NCBI GenBank assembly: GCA_015060765.1
Contig: SUXW01000025.1
Coordinates: 1-42,121 of the forward strand
From: Bacteroides sp.
GTDB taxonomy: Bacteria; Bacteroidota; Bacteroidia; Bacteroidales; Bacteroidaceae
Direction of reading: 5' to 3'
Length of the DNA: 42,121 nt
Notes under the pieces: generated by a model
Database searches by the model: none
The model's input: the letters and a program-made list of their open reading frames with translations, nothing else
What the model was told of the DNA's origin: nothing
In this document: positions 34,096 through 42,121 of the stretch, piece by piece
How positions within the stretch are numbered: the first letter of the stretch is position 1
Layout of the letters: each line of letters starts with the position of its first letter
Made by a program: the position numbers and the translations under genes

Positions 34096-35493
34096 ATGAA
34101 AACAATCTGTCTTTATTTTGAGATACACCAGATTATCCATCTGAAACGCTACCGTTGCTTCGACATCGGTCGCGACCACTATTACTATGATGACTACGAA
34201 AACGAACGTAGTATCACCGACATTGCTGAACGCAGCTATATCCCCTCGCTGACAGCTCTTATCGACATGGCCAAGACGAATGGCGGTGCCTTCAAGGTGG
34301 CCCTCTCACTCTCAGGTGTGGGTCTTGAGCAATTGGAGATGTATGCTCCGCGCGTAATCGAACTGTTGCATGAGTTGAACGAGACCGGTTGCTGCGAATT
34401 CCTTTGCGAGCCTTACTCTCATGGTCTTTCTGCATTGGCCAACGAAGAGTGCTTCCGCGAGGACGTAGAGAACATGCGCAAGAAAATCAAGCAGATGTTC
34501 GGTCAGGATCCGAAAGTCTTCCGTAACAGTAGCTTGATTTATAGCAACGAAATAGGTGCTATGGTTGCCGATATGGGCTTCAAGGGTATGCTTACCGAAG
34601 GTGCCAAGCACGTGCTTGGTTGGAAGAGCTCGCACTACCTCTATCATTGTGCCTACAACAACAAGTTGAAATTGCTCCTCCGTGATTTCAAACTCTCTGA
34701 CGACATCAGCCTTCGCTTCAACAATAGCGAGTGGAGCGAATATCCCTTGTTTGCCGACAAATACATAGGTTGGATTGCCGACATGCCCGAGGAAGAGCAG
34801 GTGTTCAACATCTTTATGGAACTTTCAGCACTGGGTATCAGCCAGCCGCTTTCAAGCAACATCTTGGAGTTCTTGAAGGCTCTGCCTGCTTGCGCCAAGG
34901 AAAAGGGTATCACCTTCTCTACACCTTCAGAAGTGATTGCCAAGCTGAAGTCTGTTGACCAGATTGACGTGCCTTATCCTCTCAGCTGGGTAGATGAGGA
35001 GCGCGACATCAGCTGCTGGTTGGGTAATGTGATGCAACGCGAGGCTTTCGACAAGCTTTATAGTGTGGCTGACCGTGTACGTATCTGTACTGACCGTCGC
35101 ATCAAGCAAGACTGGAGCTACATGCAGGCTTCAAACAACTTCCGCTTCATGACCACCAAGCAGACTGGTATCTGGTTGAACCGTGGTATCTACGATTCTC
35201 CCTTTGATGCTTTCACTAACTACATGAACATCTTGGGTGACTTCATCAGCCGTGTAAATTCACTCTATCCCGTAGAGATGGACAACGAAGAGTTGAATGC
35301 CCTCTTGACCACTATCAAGAATCAAGGTGAAGAGTTGGAATTGCTCCAGAAGGAGAATGACAAGTTGCAGGCCAAACTTGCCAAGTTGGCTCCTGCACCT
35401 GCCAAGGCTAAGAAGGAAGCTGCTCCGAAGGCAAAGAAAGAGGCTGCTCCGAAGAAGCCCGCCGCTAAGAAAACAACCAAGAAAGCTGAATAA
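34096..35493 (+). CDS. GH57-family alpha-amylase-like enzyme with Lys/Ala-rich tail
   Basis: 465 aa. The start ICLYFEIHQIIHLKRYR is the GH57 opening motif. ERSYIPSLTALIDM and GCCEFLCEPYSHGLSAL are further GH57 segments, and FRNSSLIYSNEIGAMVADMG follows in the barrel. GH57 enzymes cleave or rearrange alpha-1,4-glucans. No signal peptide is present, so it acts on intracellular glycogen with its two operon partners. From about residue 400 a leucine-rich coiled coil (LLTTIKNQGEELELLQKEND) leads into a disordered AKKEAAPK-type tail of ~35 residues, resembling histone-like nucleic-acid or polyanion binders. The tail may tether the enzyme to another partner. Confidence 0.9.
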   Translation: MKTICLYFEIHQIIHLKRYRCFDIGRDHYYYDDYENERSITDIAERSYIPSLTALIDMAKTNGGAFKVALSLSGVGLEQLEMYAPRVIELLHELNETGCCEFLCEPYSHGLSALANEECFREDVENMRKKIKQMFGQDPKVFRNSSLIYSNEIGAMVADMGFKGMLTEGAKHVLGWKSSHYLYHCAYNNKLKLLLRDFKLSDDISLRFNNSEWSEYPLFADKYIGWIADMPEEEQVFNIFMELSALGISQPLSSNILEFLKALPACAKEKGITFSTPSEVIAKLKSVDQIDVPYPLSWVDEERDISCWLGNVMQREAFDKLYSVADRVRICTDRRIKQDWSYMQASNNFRFMTTKQTGIWLNRGIYDSPFDAFTNYMNILGDFISRVNSLYPVEMDNEELNALLTTIKNQGEELELLQKENDKLQAKLAKLAPAPAKAKKEAAPKAKKEAAPKKPAAKKTTKKAE

Positions 35494-35520
35494 AGGTCAT
35501 CTCTTGGTATAATCAGAAAG

Positions 35521-35582
35521 ACTGACGGTCTCTATTCATTCAGTGAAGAATGACAGAGACCGTCAGTTTTTTGTGATTTTGT
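35521..35582 (+). terminator. Terminator of the glycogen operon
   Basis: A 13-bp perfect stem, ACTGACGGTCTCT (35521-35533) with AGAGACCGTCAGT (35565-35577), followed by a run of Ts. It lies 28 bp after the GH57 stop. The 31-nt loop is long. Confidence 0.88.
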
Positions 35583-35597
35583 ATGCGCGAATGAGAG

Positions 35598-36176
35598 TTA
35601 TACTTCTATCTCTTCGAGGAATTCAAACTCAAAGTTCTTGCCTTTGATGGAGGGGAATTGGCTACGAGGGTCTATTTCTGGGCGAGCTTTCAGATGCTCG
35701 ACAATACGTGTGTAGCAGTCCGCTCCGCTCTTGGCTTTCAGACGTACCCGGAAGGGAGTGTCCACGTATTGGAACTTGCGGGTCTCATCGCCGGGCATGG
35801 CACGTTTGAATACGATGCCAGCCTCGTACCACCCATAGTGTACCATGTTCAACTGGCTTTCGCGTGACTCAAAGCGGGGAATTTCCACACTTGGTTGAGA
35901 TTTTTTCAAACTGCCTACGGGATGGCGGTTAATCTCTTCCTGTGCCTTTTGAAAGGCTTCCAAGGTTTCTTCTTCTGTCTTGATGACAAGATAGTAGTTG
36001 CGGTCATCAACTTTTCCTTTGAAGGGATAACGGGAATCCCCTTCTAAAAATTTCTGCAACTTCTTCTCCGAAATACTGTCCATGTGAATCTGTGGAATGG
36101 TGGACAAGAAGTCTAAAACGCCGTCCCCGTCAGGAACTAAGGCTTCATAATCAAAAAAACGAACGTATAAATTCAT
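35598..36176 (-). CDS. Conserved hypothetical 192-aa protein
   Basis: Function is not recognised. It is a soluble cytoplasmic protein with no signal or membrane segment. It begins MNLYVRFFDYEALVPDGDG and contains KVDDRNYYLVIKTEEETLEAF and a long loop (PRFESRESQLNMVHYGWY), with aromatic and acidic patches. It is convergent with the glycogen operon and separated from it by the terminator. Good codon use and start make it a real gene. Confidence 0.75.
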   Translation of the reverse strand: MNLYVRFFDYEALVPDGDGVLDFLSTIPQIHMDSISEKKLQKFLEGDSRYPFKGKVDDRNYYLVIKTEEETLEAFQKAQEEINRHPVGSLKKSQPSVEIPRFESRESQLNMVHYGWYEAGIVFKRAMPGDETRKFQYVDTPFRVRLKAKSGADCYTRIVEHLKARPEIDPRSQFPSIKGKNFEFEFLEEIEV

Positions 36177-36485
36177 ACTGGTTTATATTAAACAAAAAAG
36201 AAAAGAATCACTTTCAACCACGAAAGCGATTCGTCGGCAAAAGTAATAGTTTTCTGTTAAACAGACAAGAAGTGTGAAATGTTTTTTTCTTTTTCGCTTT
36301 ATTTATTTTAGGACTTGCTTTTACTTGTTCTTCAATTAAGCTCTGCACTTCCCTTGTTAAAGTTCCAAGTTCCAAGGTTTCAAGTTCAACTCCTCTGAAT
36401 GTCGGGCGTGGTGAAAGAATGCTAATGACACAGCCCGAAGAATACCATTCTTCTATGCGGATGAATACTATTCTTCTGAACAACA

Positions 36486-36529
36486 AACTCCGTTTGCAAG
36501 CCGTATTTATTCGGTTTGCGAACGGAGTT
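36486..36529. repeat. 18-bp imperfect hairpin in the 438-bp gene-free gap
   Basis: AACTCCGTTTGCAAGCCG (36486-36503) pairs with CGGTTTGCGAACGGAGTT (36512-36529) around TATTTATT, with two G-T pairs. No T-run follows on either side. The remainder of 36177-36614 shows a small 10-bp stem at about 36207-36232 (AATCACTTTC/GAAAGCGATT) and nothing convincingly coding. Confidence 0.55.
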
Positions 36530-36614
36530 AACTGTTTGGTACTACAATATGTGTGCAATCTTACTTTTTGTCAATCTTTACAATAACTATCTTTTCAGGC
36601 GTGAATGAATGTCC

Positions 36615-37451
36615 TCAACGCACCACAAAATCAACCGGGGGAGGGCCGATAGTTGGATTTCCTCGTCTTCCACTTCCTGACTTATAAGTGGCATCGCGGA
36701 GAATTTCGTGAAGGATGCCGCCTACATCTATTCCTAATTTGGTTCTGTTGAGTTTGAAATATGGTGCAACAATTGGGATATTCTCCCAACGGCCAGTCAT
36801 AGGGTTGTAAGCCCGTTGCATTCCCACTTCCATGCTAAATTTCTCCGTCATATCAGCGGTCACACTTGCACCATAGCGATAACTTTGCATACCCCCTATG
36901 TATCCAGTATGATAATATCCGAAGACATTAAAAGTCAAGCGATCAGTAGCATGGTACGAAAGCATGCCATTTACTCCGAATGCCTGTCCCGAGAAATGAG
37001 GCATCAACATTTTGTCGGCATTTACTCCCATTTGTAAAGTCCAATTGGGGTGCAAAGCATACGAATATATGAACGCAGCTTCGTTCTGACGGCCAATGCC
37101 CGGCAAACTTGTTTGTCTGCCTTGTCCGTACAACAATCCATGACGATGTGAGAACAGGACACCATCAGTCACGAAATCTCCCCTGAAGAGAGGAGAAGAA
37201 TTAGCCACATAAGGGAGCATATTCGGCTTTCGTAAAGGAATATGCAAGGAGGGCTTTTCTGCCTGATAAAGTGAAATGGAGGTTTTGGAAAAATCTTCAA
37301 AAGAATCGGTGAACGGATTCAGATGTAAATCTTCTGCTTCCGGCATAATTCTGCCAAGACTATCAATATGCTGAAAGCCCAAACCTTCTTGCTGAGCCAA
37401 GAGGCACAAAGGAAGGAATAGTAACGAAGCGGCAAGCCACAATTTCTTCAT
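36615..37451 (-). CDS. Secreted/outer-membrane hypothetical protein (probable beta-barrel)
   Basis: 278 aa. It starts with a clear signal peptide (MKKLWLAASLLFLPLCLLAQ, cleavage near residue 20). The mature part has alternating aromatic and polar strands (FIYSYALHPNWTLQMGVNAD; LTFNVFGYYHTGY; YGASVTADM), typical of an outer-membrane beta-barrel. The C-terminus (GPPPVDFVVR) is unusual for a barrel end. Function is unknown. It is downstream of the PEP-synthase-like gene on the same strand, across a terminator hairpin (37470-37505) whose loop and right arm carry a possible -7 box (minus-strand TACATTTG). Confidence 0.78.
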   Translation of the reverse strand: MKKLWLAASLLFLPLCLLAQQEGLGFQHIDSLGRIMPEAEDLHLNPFTDSFEDFSKTSISLYQAEKPSLHIPLRKPNMLPYVANSSPLFRGDFVTDGVLFSHRHGLLYGQGRQTSLPGIGRQNEAAFIYSYALHPNWTLQMGVNADKMLMPHFSGQAFGVNGMLSYHATDRLTFNVFGYYHTGYIGGMQSYRYGASVTADMTEKFSMEVGMQRAYNPMTGRWENIPIVAPYFKLNRTKLGIDVGGILHEILRDATYKSGSGRRGNPTIGPPPVDFVVR

Positions 37452-37463
37452 AAGGCATGAATA

Positions 37464-37505
37464 AAAAATGATGGTGCAAATGTAACAAAAAACATTTGCA
37501 CCATC
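37464..37505 (-). terminator. Terminator of the PEP-synthase-like gene
   Basis: A 13-bp perfect stem, GATGGTGCAAATG (37470-37482) with CATTTGCACCATC (37493-37505), followed on the minus strand by ATTTTTT. It lies 66 bp after the stop of the upstream gene and 19 bp before the next start. Confidence 0.8.
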
Positions 37506-37570
37506 GGCATACGGAGTATTCTTTTAATAAGATTTAAACTAAAGTATTATGTGTCTATGATTTAGATGTT

Positions 37571-40528
37571 TCAATCCTTTGGCTTCAGTACTACTCCCAA
37601 GTTTCGTTTGCCGTCCATCTTTACAGTCAGGGGCTTTTCAAAACGGACATGGCGGAGGAACTTGGTCTCTTCCACGGCAGGCATGGCATCGAGGAAAGAC
37701 TGGTCATAGACTCCATCGTTGCAGTAGGCATTGATGGTGAAGTATCCTACGCCAAACGAGGTGAGGTTCTGGAAGAAATGGGTACCCTGGCTGGGATCGA
37801 CGCGGTAGTTTGTCAGGCCCGCTTCTACAATGACACGGGCGGCTGAGATGTGGGGCCACTTGACAGGGATGCCCAACCAGGTGTCACTGCTGCCCCATCG
37901 GCCGGGGCCTATCAGGATGTAGTTCTTTCCCTCGTCGAGGAAACGGCGGTTCATCTGTTCGATATCGTAAGCTATCAGTTGGTTGTTGCTGGCCGAGTAG
38001 TTGTCGGTCTTTACGTAAACCACATCTTGTACATCGTTCATTATGCCGTGTCCCAGCGAGTTGTACGACCGCAGGATTGTCTCCTCGTCCTTTACTAAAG
38101 TGAGGTCTTCGTCGAGCATCTCCTTGCTGTCAACAATGGGGCGTATCTGCAACAGGTAGAAGGTTCCTGTCTTGTCGGGGTTGAGTTTCACGGCAAACTC
38201 AATCTCCACGGGGCGGCGCATTTCTCCTTGTCCGTAGGTCTGTACCAATTGGAGTATCCGTGCCAAGGGGAAGGCGTCGTGTTGCAGGATGTTGGCAAAG
38301 GTTACCAGTTTGCGTCCGCCAGGCCAAATGCCATCGCGGATAACCATGTCGTAGGGGTCGTAGGTGGAGGCTATGAGGTCGAGTGAGCCTTCTGCCTCGG
38401 CATCTCTGACGTGCAACTTGAGCAGATTGAAACCATCGTCGATGGAGAAGTTGTTGCCCGCGTTCTTCATGTCGAGGGCATAGAAATGGGTCTGTGTCTC
38501 GCGAAGGGCAATCTCCATTTCGCTGGTTTGCAACACTTGGTTGGGGTGATATGGGCAGACGCGCAGGGTGAGACCACCATCAACGATGTATTTGCCCAGT
38601 CCGAGCGCCAGACTGACGGTTCCCTCTTCGGCCTTTTCGTCGCCAATAGGGTAATAGTTGAGTGAGCGGGCCACACCGCTGATGTTGGGATAGAAGTGGT
38701 CTCCGTAGCGTGTACCTACCACTTCTTGCAGAATGACAGCCATTTTCTCCTGGTCGATGACGTTGCTGGTTGCCTGCATGTATGCTTTGCTGTCGCGGTA
38801 ATAGACGGATGCATAGACACCCTTGATGGCATCGCTCAGCATACGCAACATCTCATACTTGTCGTCCAAGTAGGGAATCATGTAGGTGGAGTAGATTCCG
38901 GCAAACGGTTGGTAGTGAGAATCTTCCAATAGACTGGATGAACGGATGGCAATGGGCGACTTCACTACTTCGAAGAAGGCGAAGAAATCCTCTACCAGGC
39001 GGTCGGGCAGTTTGGCACGGAGGAAATGGCGCAGAATCTCTTCGTCGCTGGCATCGCTGAGGGCTATCTGATAGAGGTTGTTCATGTCCATGAACTCGTC
39101 GAAGATGTCGGTACAGAGCACCACAGTCTTGGGGATGGCCACGTGGGCATTCTCCAACTCTTCAAACTCATGGTGGCGCATCACCATGGTGTCAATGAAG
39201 GCCAGACCACGGCCCTTGCCTCCCAAGGAACCTTCACCGATGCGGGCAAAGTTGGAGTAGCGGTCGAAGCGGTCGCGTTGGAAGACGGCTACCACTCCTT
39301 GGTTCTTCATCTTGCGGTACTTGACGATGGCTTCGAAGATAATCTGTCGGTGGGCATCCACGTCGTCGAGCGACTTCCATGTAATCTCCTTCAAGAACTC
39401 GGCTACGGGGAACATGGCACGCGAATAGAGCCAGCGGCTGACGTGGTTGCGGCTGATGTGGTGGAGCAGCAGTTCGTGAGGGATGGTAAAAATGTTCTCT
39501 TGCAACTCCTTCAGGTTGTGGATGCGTACCACCTCCTCACCGGTGTGTGGATTGCGGAAGACAAAGTCTCCGAAACCGAAGTTGTCCGATACCGTCTCGC
39601 GCAAATCGACGTCCATCTTTTTGGAGTTCTTATCGACAAAGCTTACCCCCAAGCGGAGAGCCTCCACTTTGTTTTCGCTTTCGGCCGACTGTAAGATGAG
39701 GGGAAGGTATTCGTCGCGCTTGTGTATCTCTTCAATCAGGCGTATGCCGGCTTGAGGATCCACCTGCCCTTCTCGGGGGAAGCGTGCGTCGGTGATGACA
39801 CCTAACATATTGGCCGAATACTTGTTGTAGAGTGACATGGCTTCTTCATAGCTTCGTGCCAACACAATCTTCGGACGGCCGCGCATACGCAATGTCCGTT
39901 GGTGGGCATTCAATGCCTCGGTGGCAAACACTTGGCTCTGGCGCAATACGAACTTGTACAGATTGGGGAGTACGGAAGAGTAGAAGCGGATGGAGTCCTC
40001 TACCAACAGAATCATCTGTACACCTACCTCGTTCACATCGTGTTCGAGGTTCATCTTGTCTTCTATCAGTTTGATGATGGAAAGCAGCAGGTCGGTATTG
40101 CCCAGCCAGCAGAATACATATTCGAAGATACTCAGATCCTCGTTCTGCATGCGCTTGGTGATACCATGCGAGAAGGGGGTGAGCACCACGATGGGCGTGT
40201 CGGCATAGTGTGATTTGATACTGCGGGCAATGTCGAATGCATCGTTGTTGTCCGTACCAGGCATACAGATGACCAAGTCGAAAGTGGTGGTCTCTAACTT
40301 CTCTTGCGCCTCCTCCATGGTTGATACTTGGGTAAAGCGTGGCGGATAGCGCAAGCTCAGGTTCATATACTCGTTGAATATCTTTTCGTCCACACGCCCG
40401 TCGTCCTCCAACATGAAGGCATCGTAGGGATTGGCGATAAGAAGCACGTTGAAGATACGTCGTGTCATCAGATTGGCAAACGACGTATCCTTGAAATAGA
40501 GTTGGTTCAGTTTATATTTGCTAAGCAT
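37571..40528 (-). CDS. Double-receiver protein with PEP synthase/PPDK-like nucleotide-binding domain
   Basis: 985 aa. Two receiver-like domains are at about 25-155 (FNVLLIANP; FDLVICMPGTDNND; PIVVLTPFSHG) and 165-310 (MILLVEDSIRFYSSVLPN; GVITDARFP). The PEP/pyruvate kinase N-terminal fold follows at about 440-800: ARIGEGSLGGKGRGLAFI, PIAIRSSSLLEDSHYQPFAG, and ILIGPGRWGSSD later. The phosphohistidine swivel motif and C-terminal PEP/pyruvate barrel of true PEP synthase are absent, so the usual name 'phosphoenolpyruvate synthase' overstates it. The protein is large, cytoplasmic and common in Bacteroidetes; it may be a nucleotide- or phosphate-responsive regulator or phosphotransferase. A full promoter is at 40553-40583. 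Confidence 0.85.
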   Translation of the reverse strand: MLSKYKLNQLYFKDTSFANLMTRRIFNVLLIANPYDAFMLEDDGRVDEKIFNEYMNLSLRYPPRFTQVSTMEEAQEKLETTTFDLVICMPGTDNNDAFDIARSIKSHYADTPIVVLTPFSHGITKRMQNEDLSIFEYVFCWLGNTDLLLSIIKLIEDKMNLEHDVNEVGVQMILLVEDSIRFYSSVLPNLYKFVLRQSQVFATEALNAHQRTLRMRGRPKIVLARSYEEAMSLYNKYSANMLGVITDARFPREGQVDPQAGIRLIEEIHKRDEYLPLILQSAESENKVEALRLGVSFVDKNSKKMDVDLRETVSDNFGFGDFVFRNPHTGEEVVRIHNLKELQENIFTIPHELLLHHISRNHVSRWLYSRAMFPVAEFLKEITWKSLDDVDAHRQIIFEAIVKYRKMKNQGVVAVFQRDRFDRYSNFARIGEGSLGGKGRGLAFIDTMVMRHHEFEELENAHVAIPKTVVLCTDIFDEFMDMNNLYQIALSDASDEEILRHFLRAKLPDRLVEDFFAFFEVVKSPIAIRSSSLLEDSHYQPFAGIYSTYMIPYLDDKYEMLRMLSDAIKGVYASVYYRDSKAYMQATSNVIDQEKMAVILQEVVGTRYGDHFYPNISGVARSLNYYPIGDEKAEEGTVSLALGLGKYIVDGGLTLRVCPYHPNQVLQTSEMEIALRETQTHFYALDMKNAGNNFSIDDGFNLLKLHVRDAEAEGSLDLIASTYDPYDMVIRDGIWPGGRKLVTFANILQHDAFPLARILQLVQTYGQGEMRRPVEIEFAVKLNPDKTGTFYLLQIRPIVDSKEMLDEDLTLVKDEETILRSYNSLGHGIMNDVQDVVYVKTDNYSASNNQLIAYDIEQMNRRFLDEGKNYILIGPGRWGSSDTWLGIPVKWPHISAARVIVEAGLTNYRVDPSQGTHFFQNLTSFGVGYFTINAYCNDGVYDQSFLDAMPAVEETKFLRHVRFEKPLTVKMDGKRNLGVVLKPKD

Positions 40529-40552
40529 CTTCTTCTACTTTTGATTAGGCTG

Positions 40553-40583
40553 CAAATGTCGGTATATTCCGTGGTTTGTGCAA
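40553..40583 (-). promoter_or_regulatory. Promoter of the PEP-synthase-like gene
   Basis: On the minus strand, TTG (40583-40581), a 20-bp spacer and GACATTTG (40560-40553). The spacing is ideal; the -7 box deviates at its first base. It lies ~25 bp upstream of the ATG. Confidence 0.55.
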
Positions 40584-40607
40584 GGGAAAGGCCAGAAAAC
40601 TTTTCAT

Positions 40608-42121
40608 CTATGGCACCACAGAAGGGTCAATCTTCACATATTTGATGCGTTGGCGTCGCCAAGTATAGACACAGTGGAGCATTCCGTCGCGTCCTTGAAT
40701 GATGGAGGGATAGGAATACTGCTTCACAGGACTGTCCTCCAGGCAGATGGTGTGGTGCCACTGTTGGCCGTCGGCCGACCACGCTATATCCACCGGTGTG
40801 CGCACCCCTTTGGGTGTGGAGGGAATGGTGAAGAAGTTGTTGTAGATGAGGAAGTGACGGCCGTCGGCTGTGGTGACGGCATCGATACCCGAATTGTTTT
40901 GGGGCATATTCTTCAGCAGGGTCACTTGGCTCCACGTCTCGCCTCCATCCTCGCTGTAGGTGGTGGCCATGAAACCGTTGCGGGTGCGTGCCAAGGCTTG
41001 CAATCTGCCATCGGCCAGTTGTAGAATAGTGGGCTGGATGGTGATGAGGGGTTTCAGTTTGGTGGAGTCGCCCGATAGTCCGTCGGGGGCCATGTCTTGG
41101 GTATGCAGGGCCATGTCGGCGGGTATGGGACCTACCATGCGCCATGTCCGACCCCAATCGTCGGATATCTCGAAGTGCAGTTTCCATCCGTCCACTTCGG
41201 TACTTGACGGACAGATAATCTTTCCATCCACCACGACAGGTTTGTTCTTGATTGGTCCCAAGAATCCCTTGGGGAGTGCTTCGGGTTCCGACCAGCTCTT
41301 GCCGTTGTTCTTCGAGCGGATGACCCATCCGGTCCAGTCGGCCACATTGGCACCTATCTTATAGAACAGGAGCAATTCCCCCTTGGGCGTTTCAAAGAGT
41401 ACGGGATTCCAACAGGCTTTGCGTTCCATCCCGTTGTTGATTTCTTCGTCGCTGAAAGCTGGGCGGAGGCGCTCGCAGAATACCCCATCGGCTACCATCC
41501 GTGGCGCTTCCCATTCGCTTTTTCCCTTGGGCTTGCGGCTGGTCCAGATACAGACGTCGGGATTGCGCTCTTTGGTTCCACCGAAATAAGTAGCCAGCAG
41601 GTCGCCGTTTTTCAGTTCTACGATGGAGGCACTATGACATTCGGGGAAGGTGGCCGTCTCATAGAGGAACTGGTTTTCCACCACGGCGGGGTGCACCTTG
41701 GGCAGAGCACCTTCGAAGCGGTAGGATCCCGAACCTATGTGCTTGACCTCTCCGTTAGGCAAATGTACGGTGGCTCGCGTGTTGCATGGGACAGACACCT
41801 CCCATGTGTATTCCGTTACCGTCTTCTTCCAATGGCTCCGTATTTGGCCATAGGGTGTATTGTAACTGACTTTGGCAAAACTGAGGTCGGGAATGTCGAA
41901 CGATGGTTTCAGTTCGATGTGCTTGAATGCGATACCCTCGTGTTGCTCACTGCTCCGGATGCCCCCTACGTATTGATACATCCATGTAACCAAGTCGCCC
42001 AACAGCATCACGTGGTTGCCGCTGTTCATCGACGGGTCGGCCTTGTCGCCGTTCCACAGTTCCCAGATGGTGGTTGCTCCGTTCAGTGCCATATATCCCC
42101 ATGAAGGATAGTAGTTGGCTG
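40608..42121 (-). CDS. GH78 alpha-L-rhamnosidase / sialidase-like (BNR) fusion, C-terminal part
   Basis: The frame is open to the right edge of the window, so the N-terminal catalytic part is missing. The first visible residues (ANYYPSWGYMALNGATTIWE, MNSGNHVMLLGDLVTWMYQY) are the end of the GH78 (alpha/alpha)6 barrel; a beta-sandwich follows to about residue 125. Then comes a second domain of ~350 residues, a sialidase-type six-bladed propeller with Asp-boxes (SKNNGKSW, SDDWGRTWRMV, SEDGGETWSQV, SADGQQW) and PECHSASIVELKNGDLLATY. Members of this BNR_2 group act on plant or host glycans; true sialidase activity is not shown. Such fusions belong to pectin/rhamnogalacturonan or host-glycan utilisation loci. 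It is probably periplasmic, but the signal peptide is outside the window. Confidence 0.85.
   Translation of the reverse strand, partial: ANYYPSWGYMALNGATTIWELWNGDKADPSMNSGNHVMLLGDLVTWMYQYVGGIRSSEQHEGIAFKHIELKPSFDIPDLSFAKVSYNTPYGQIRSHWKKTVTEYTWEVSVPCNTRATVHLPNGEVKHIGSGSYRFEGALPKVHPAVVENQFLYETATFPECHSASIVELKNGDLLATYFGGTKERNPDVCIWTSRKPKGKSEWEAPRMVADGVFCERLRPAFSDEEINNGMERKACWNPVLFETPKGELLLFYKIGANVADWTGWVIRSKNNGKSWSEPEALPKGFLGPIKNKPVVVDGKIICPSSTEVDGWKLHFEISDDWGRTWRMVGPIPADMALHTQDMAPDGLSGDSTKLKPLITIQPTILQLADGRLQALARTRNGFMATTYSEDGGETWSQVTLLKNMPQNNSGIDAVTTADGRHFLIYNNFFTIPSTPKGVRTPVDIAWSADGQQWHHTICLEDSPVKQYSYPSIIQGRDGMLHCVYTWRRQRIKYVKIDPSVVP

Noticed and set aside
36214..36558. 114-aa minus-strand frame in the 438-bp gap
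   Set aside because: Spans the 18-bp hairpin, ends in poly-lysine from an A/T-rich run, and has no ribosome site or family.
39026..39694. 222-aa antisense frame inside the PEP-synthase-like gene
   Set aside because: Antisense shadow; the minus-strand protein has clear receiver and nucleotide-binding motifs here.
37571..40528. Plain phosphoenolpyruvate synthase call
   Set aside because: The phosphohistidine and PEP-binding domains of the true enzyme are not visible; receiver domains are present instead.
40627..41328. 233-aa frame rich in His/Arg/Gly overlapping the sialidase-like domain
   Set aside because: Frame-shifted shadow of the glycosidase coding strand.

Overview
This window is chromosomal DNA of a gut Bacteroidales (Bacteroides, Phocaeicola or a close relative). 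The evidence is the promoter style (TAnnTTTG -7 boxes, some with a TTTG/TTG -33 box 20 bp upstream), few Shine-Dalgarno sites, a GDE / GT4 / GH57 glycogen operon, a Bacteroidetes-type double-receiver 'PEP synthase-like' protein, and a GH78/sialidase-like glycosidase. All calls come from reading the sequence; no database search was run.

Layout. 1-914: 3' end of dnaK with its terminator. About 1.0-30.4 kb: an AT-richer defence island between dnaK and the glycogen genes, with no integrase or transposase visible. In order it holds: a DUF6078-like gene (copy A); a Fic protein with a VbhA-like N-terminus; a minus-strand operon, read from 15.3 kb down to 3.2 kb, encoding a 66-aa HTH regulator, a radical SAM protein, a NERD-nuclease/SF1 helicase, a DrmE-like protein, DrmA and DrmB; a divergent VbhA-like small gene; a plus-strand RloA/RloB (AbiL-type) pair followed by an unknown 406-aa gene; DUF6078-like copy B; a minus-strand type I restriction-modification operon (hsdM, Fic, hsdS, VbhA-like, hsdR) headed by a near-copy of the same 66-aa regulator; and an orphan adenine methyltransferase. 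About 30.8-35.5 kb: glycogen debranching enzyme, glycosyltransferase and GH57 operon. 35.6-42.1 kb: minus-strand core genes (hypothetical, secreted protein, receiver/PEP-synthase-like protein) and the 3' part of a rhamnosidase/sialidase-like fusion cut by the window edge.

How the genes work together. The most interesting unit is the 12-kb operon at 3.2-15.3 kb. It has the DISARM core helicase pair DrmA-DrmB and, just upstream, an 807-aa protein in the place of class 2 DrmE. It has no methyltransferase and no DrmC phospholipase-D-like gene; instead it carries a radical SAM enzyme and a NERD-helicase. It looks like an undescribed DISARM variant. Its regulator and control region are duplicated 13.2 kb away at the head of the type I R-M operon, so the two systems may be co-regulated. 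Each system also has a Fic protein and a VbhA-like antitoxin-type domain beside it.

The DISARM-like plus AbiL-like segment (about 1.84-19.69 kb) lies between two near-identical ~865-bp direct repeats, each with a DUF6078-like gene. This suggests gain or loss by recombination between the repeats. Copy A keeps a full terminator hairpin at its right edge; copy B loses it in the loop, which marks a junction at 20551/20552.
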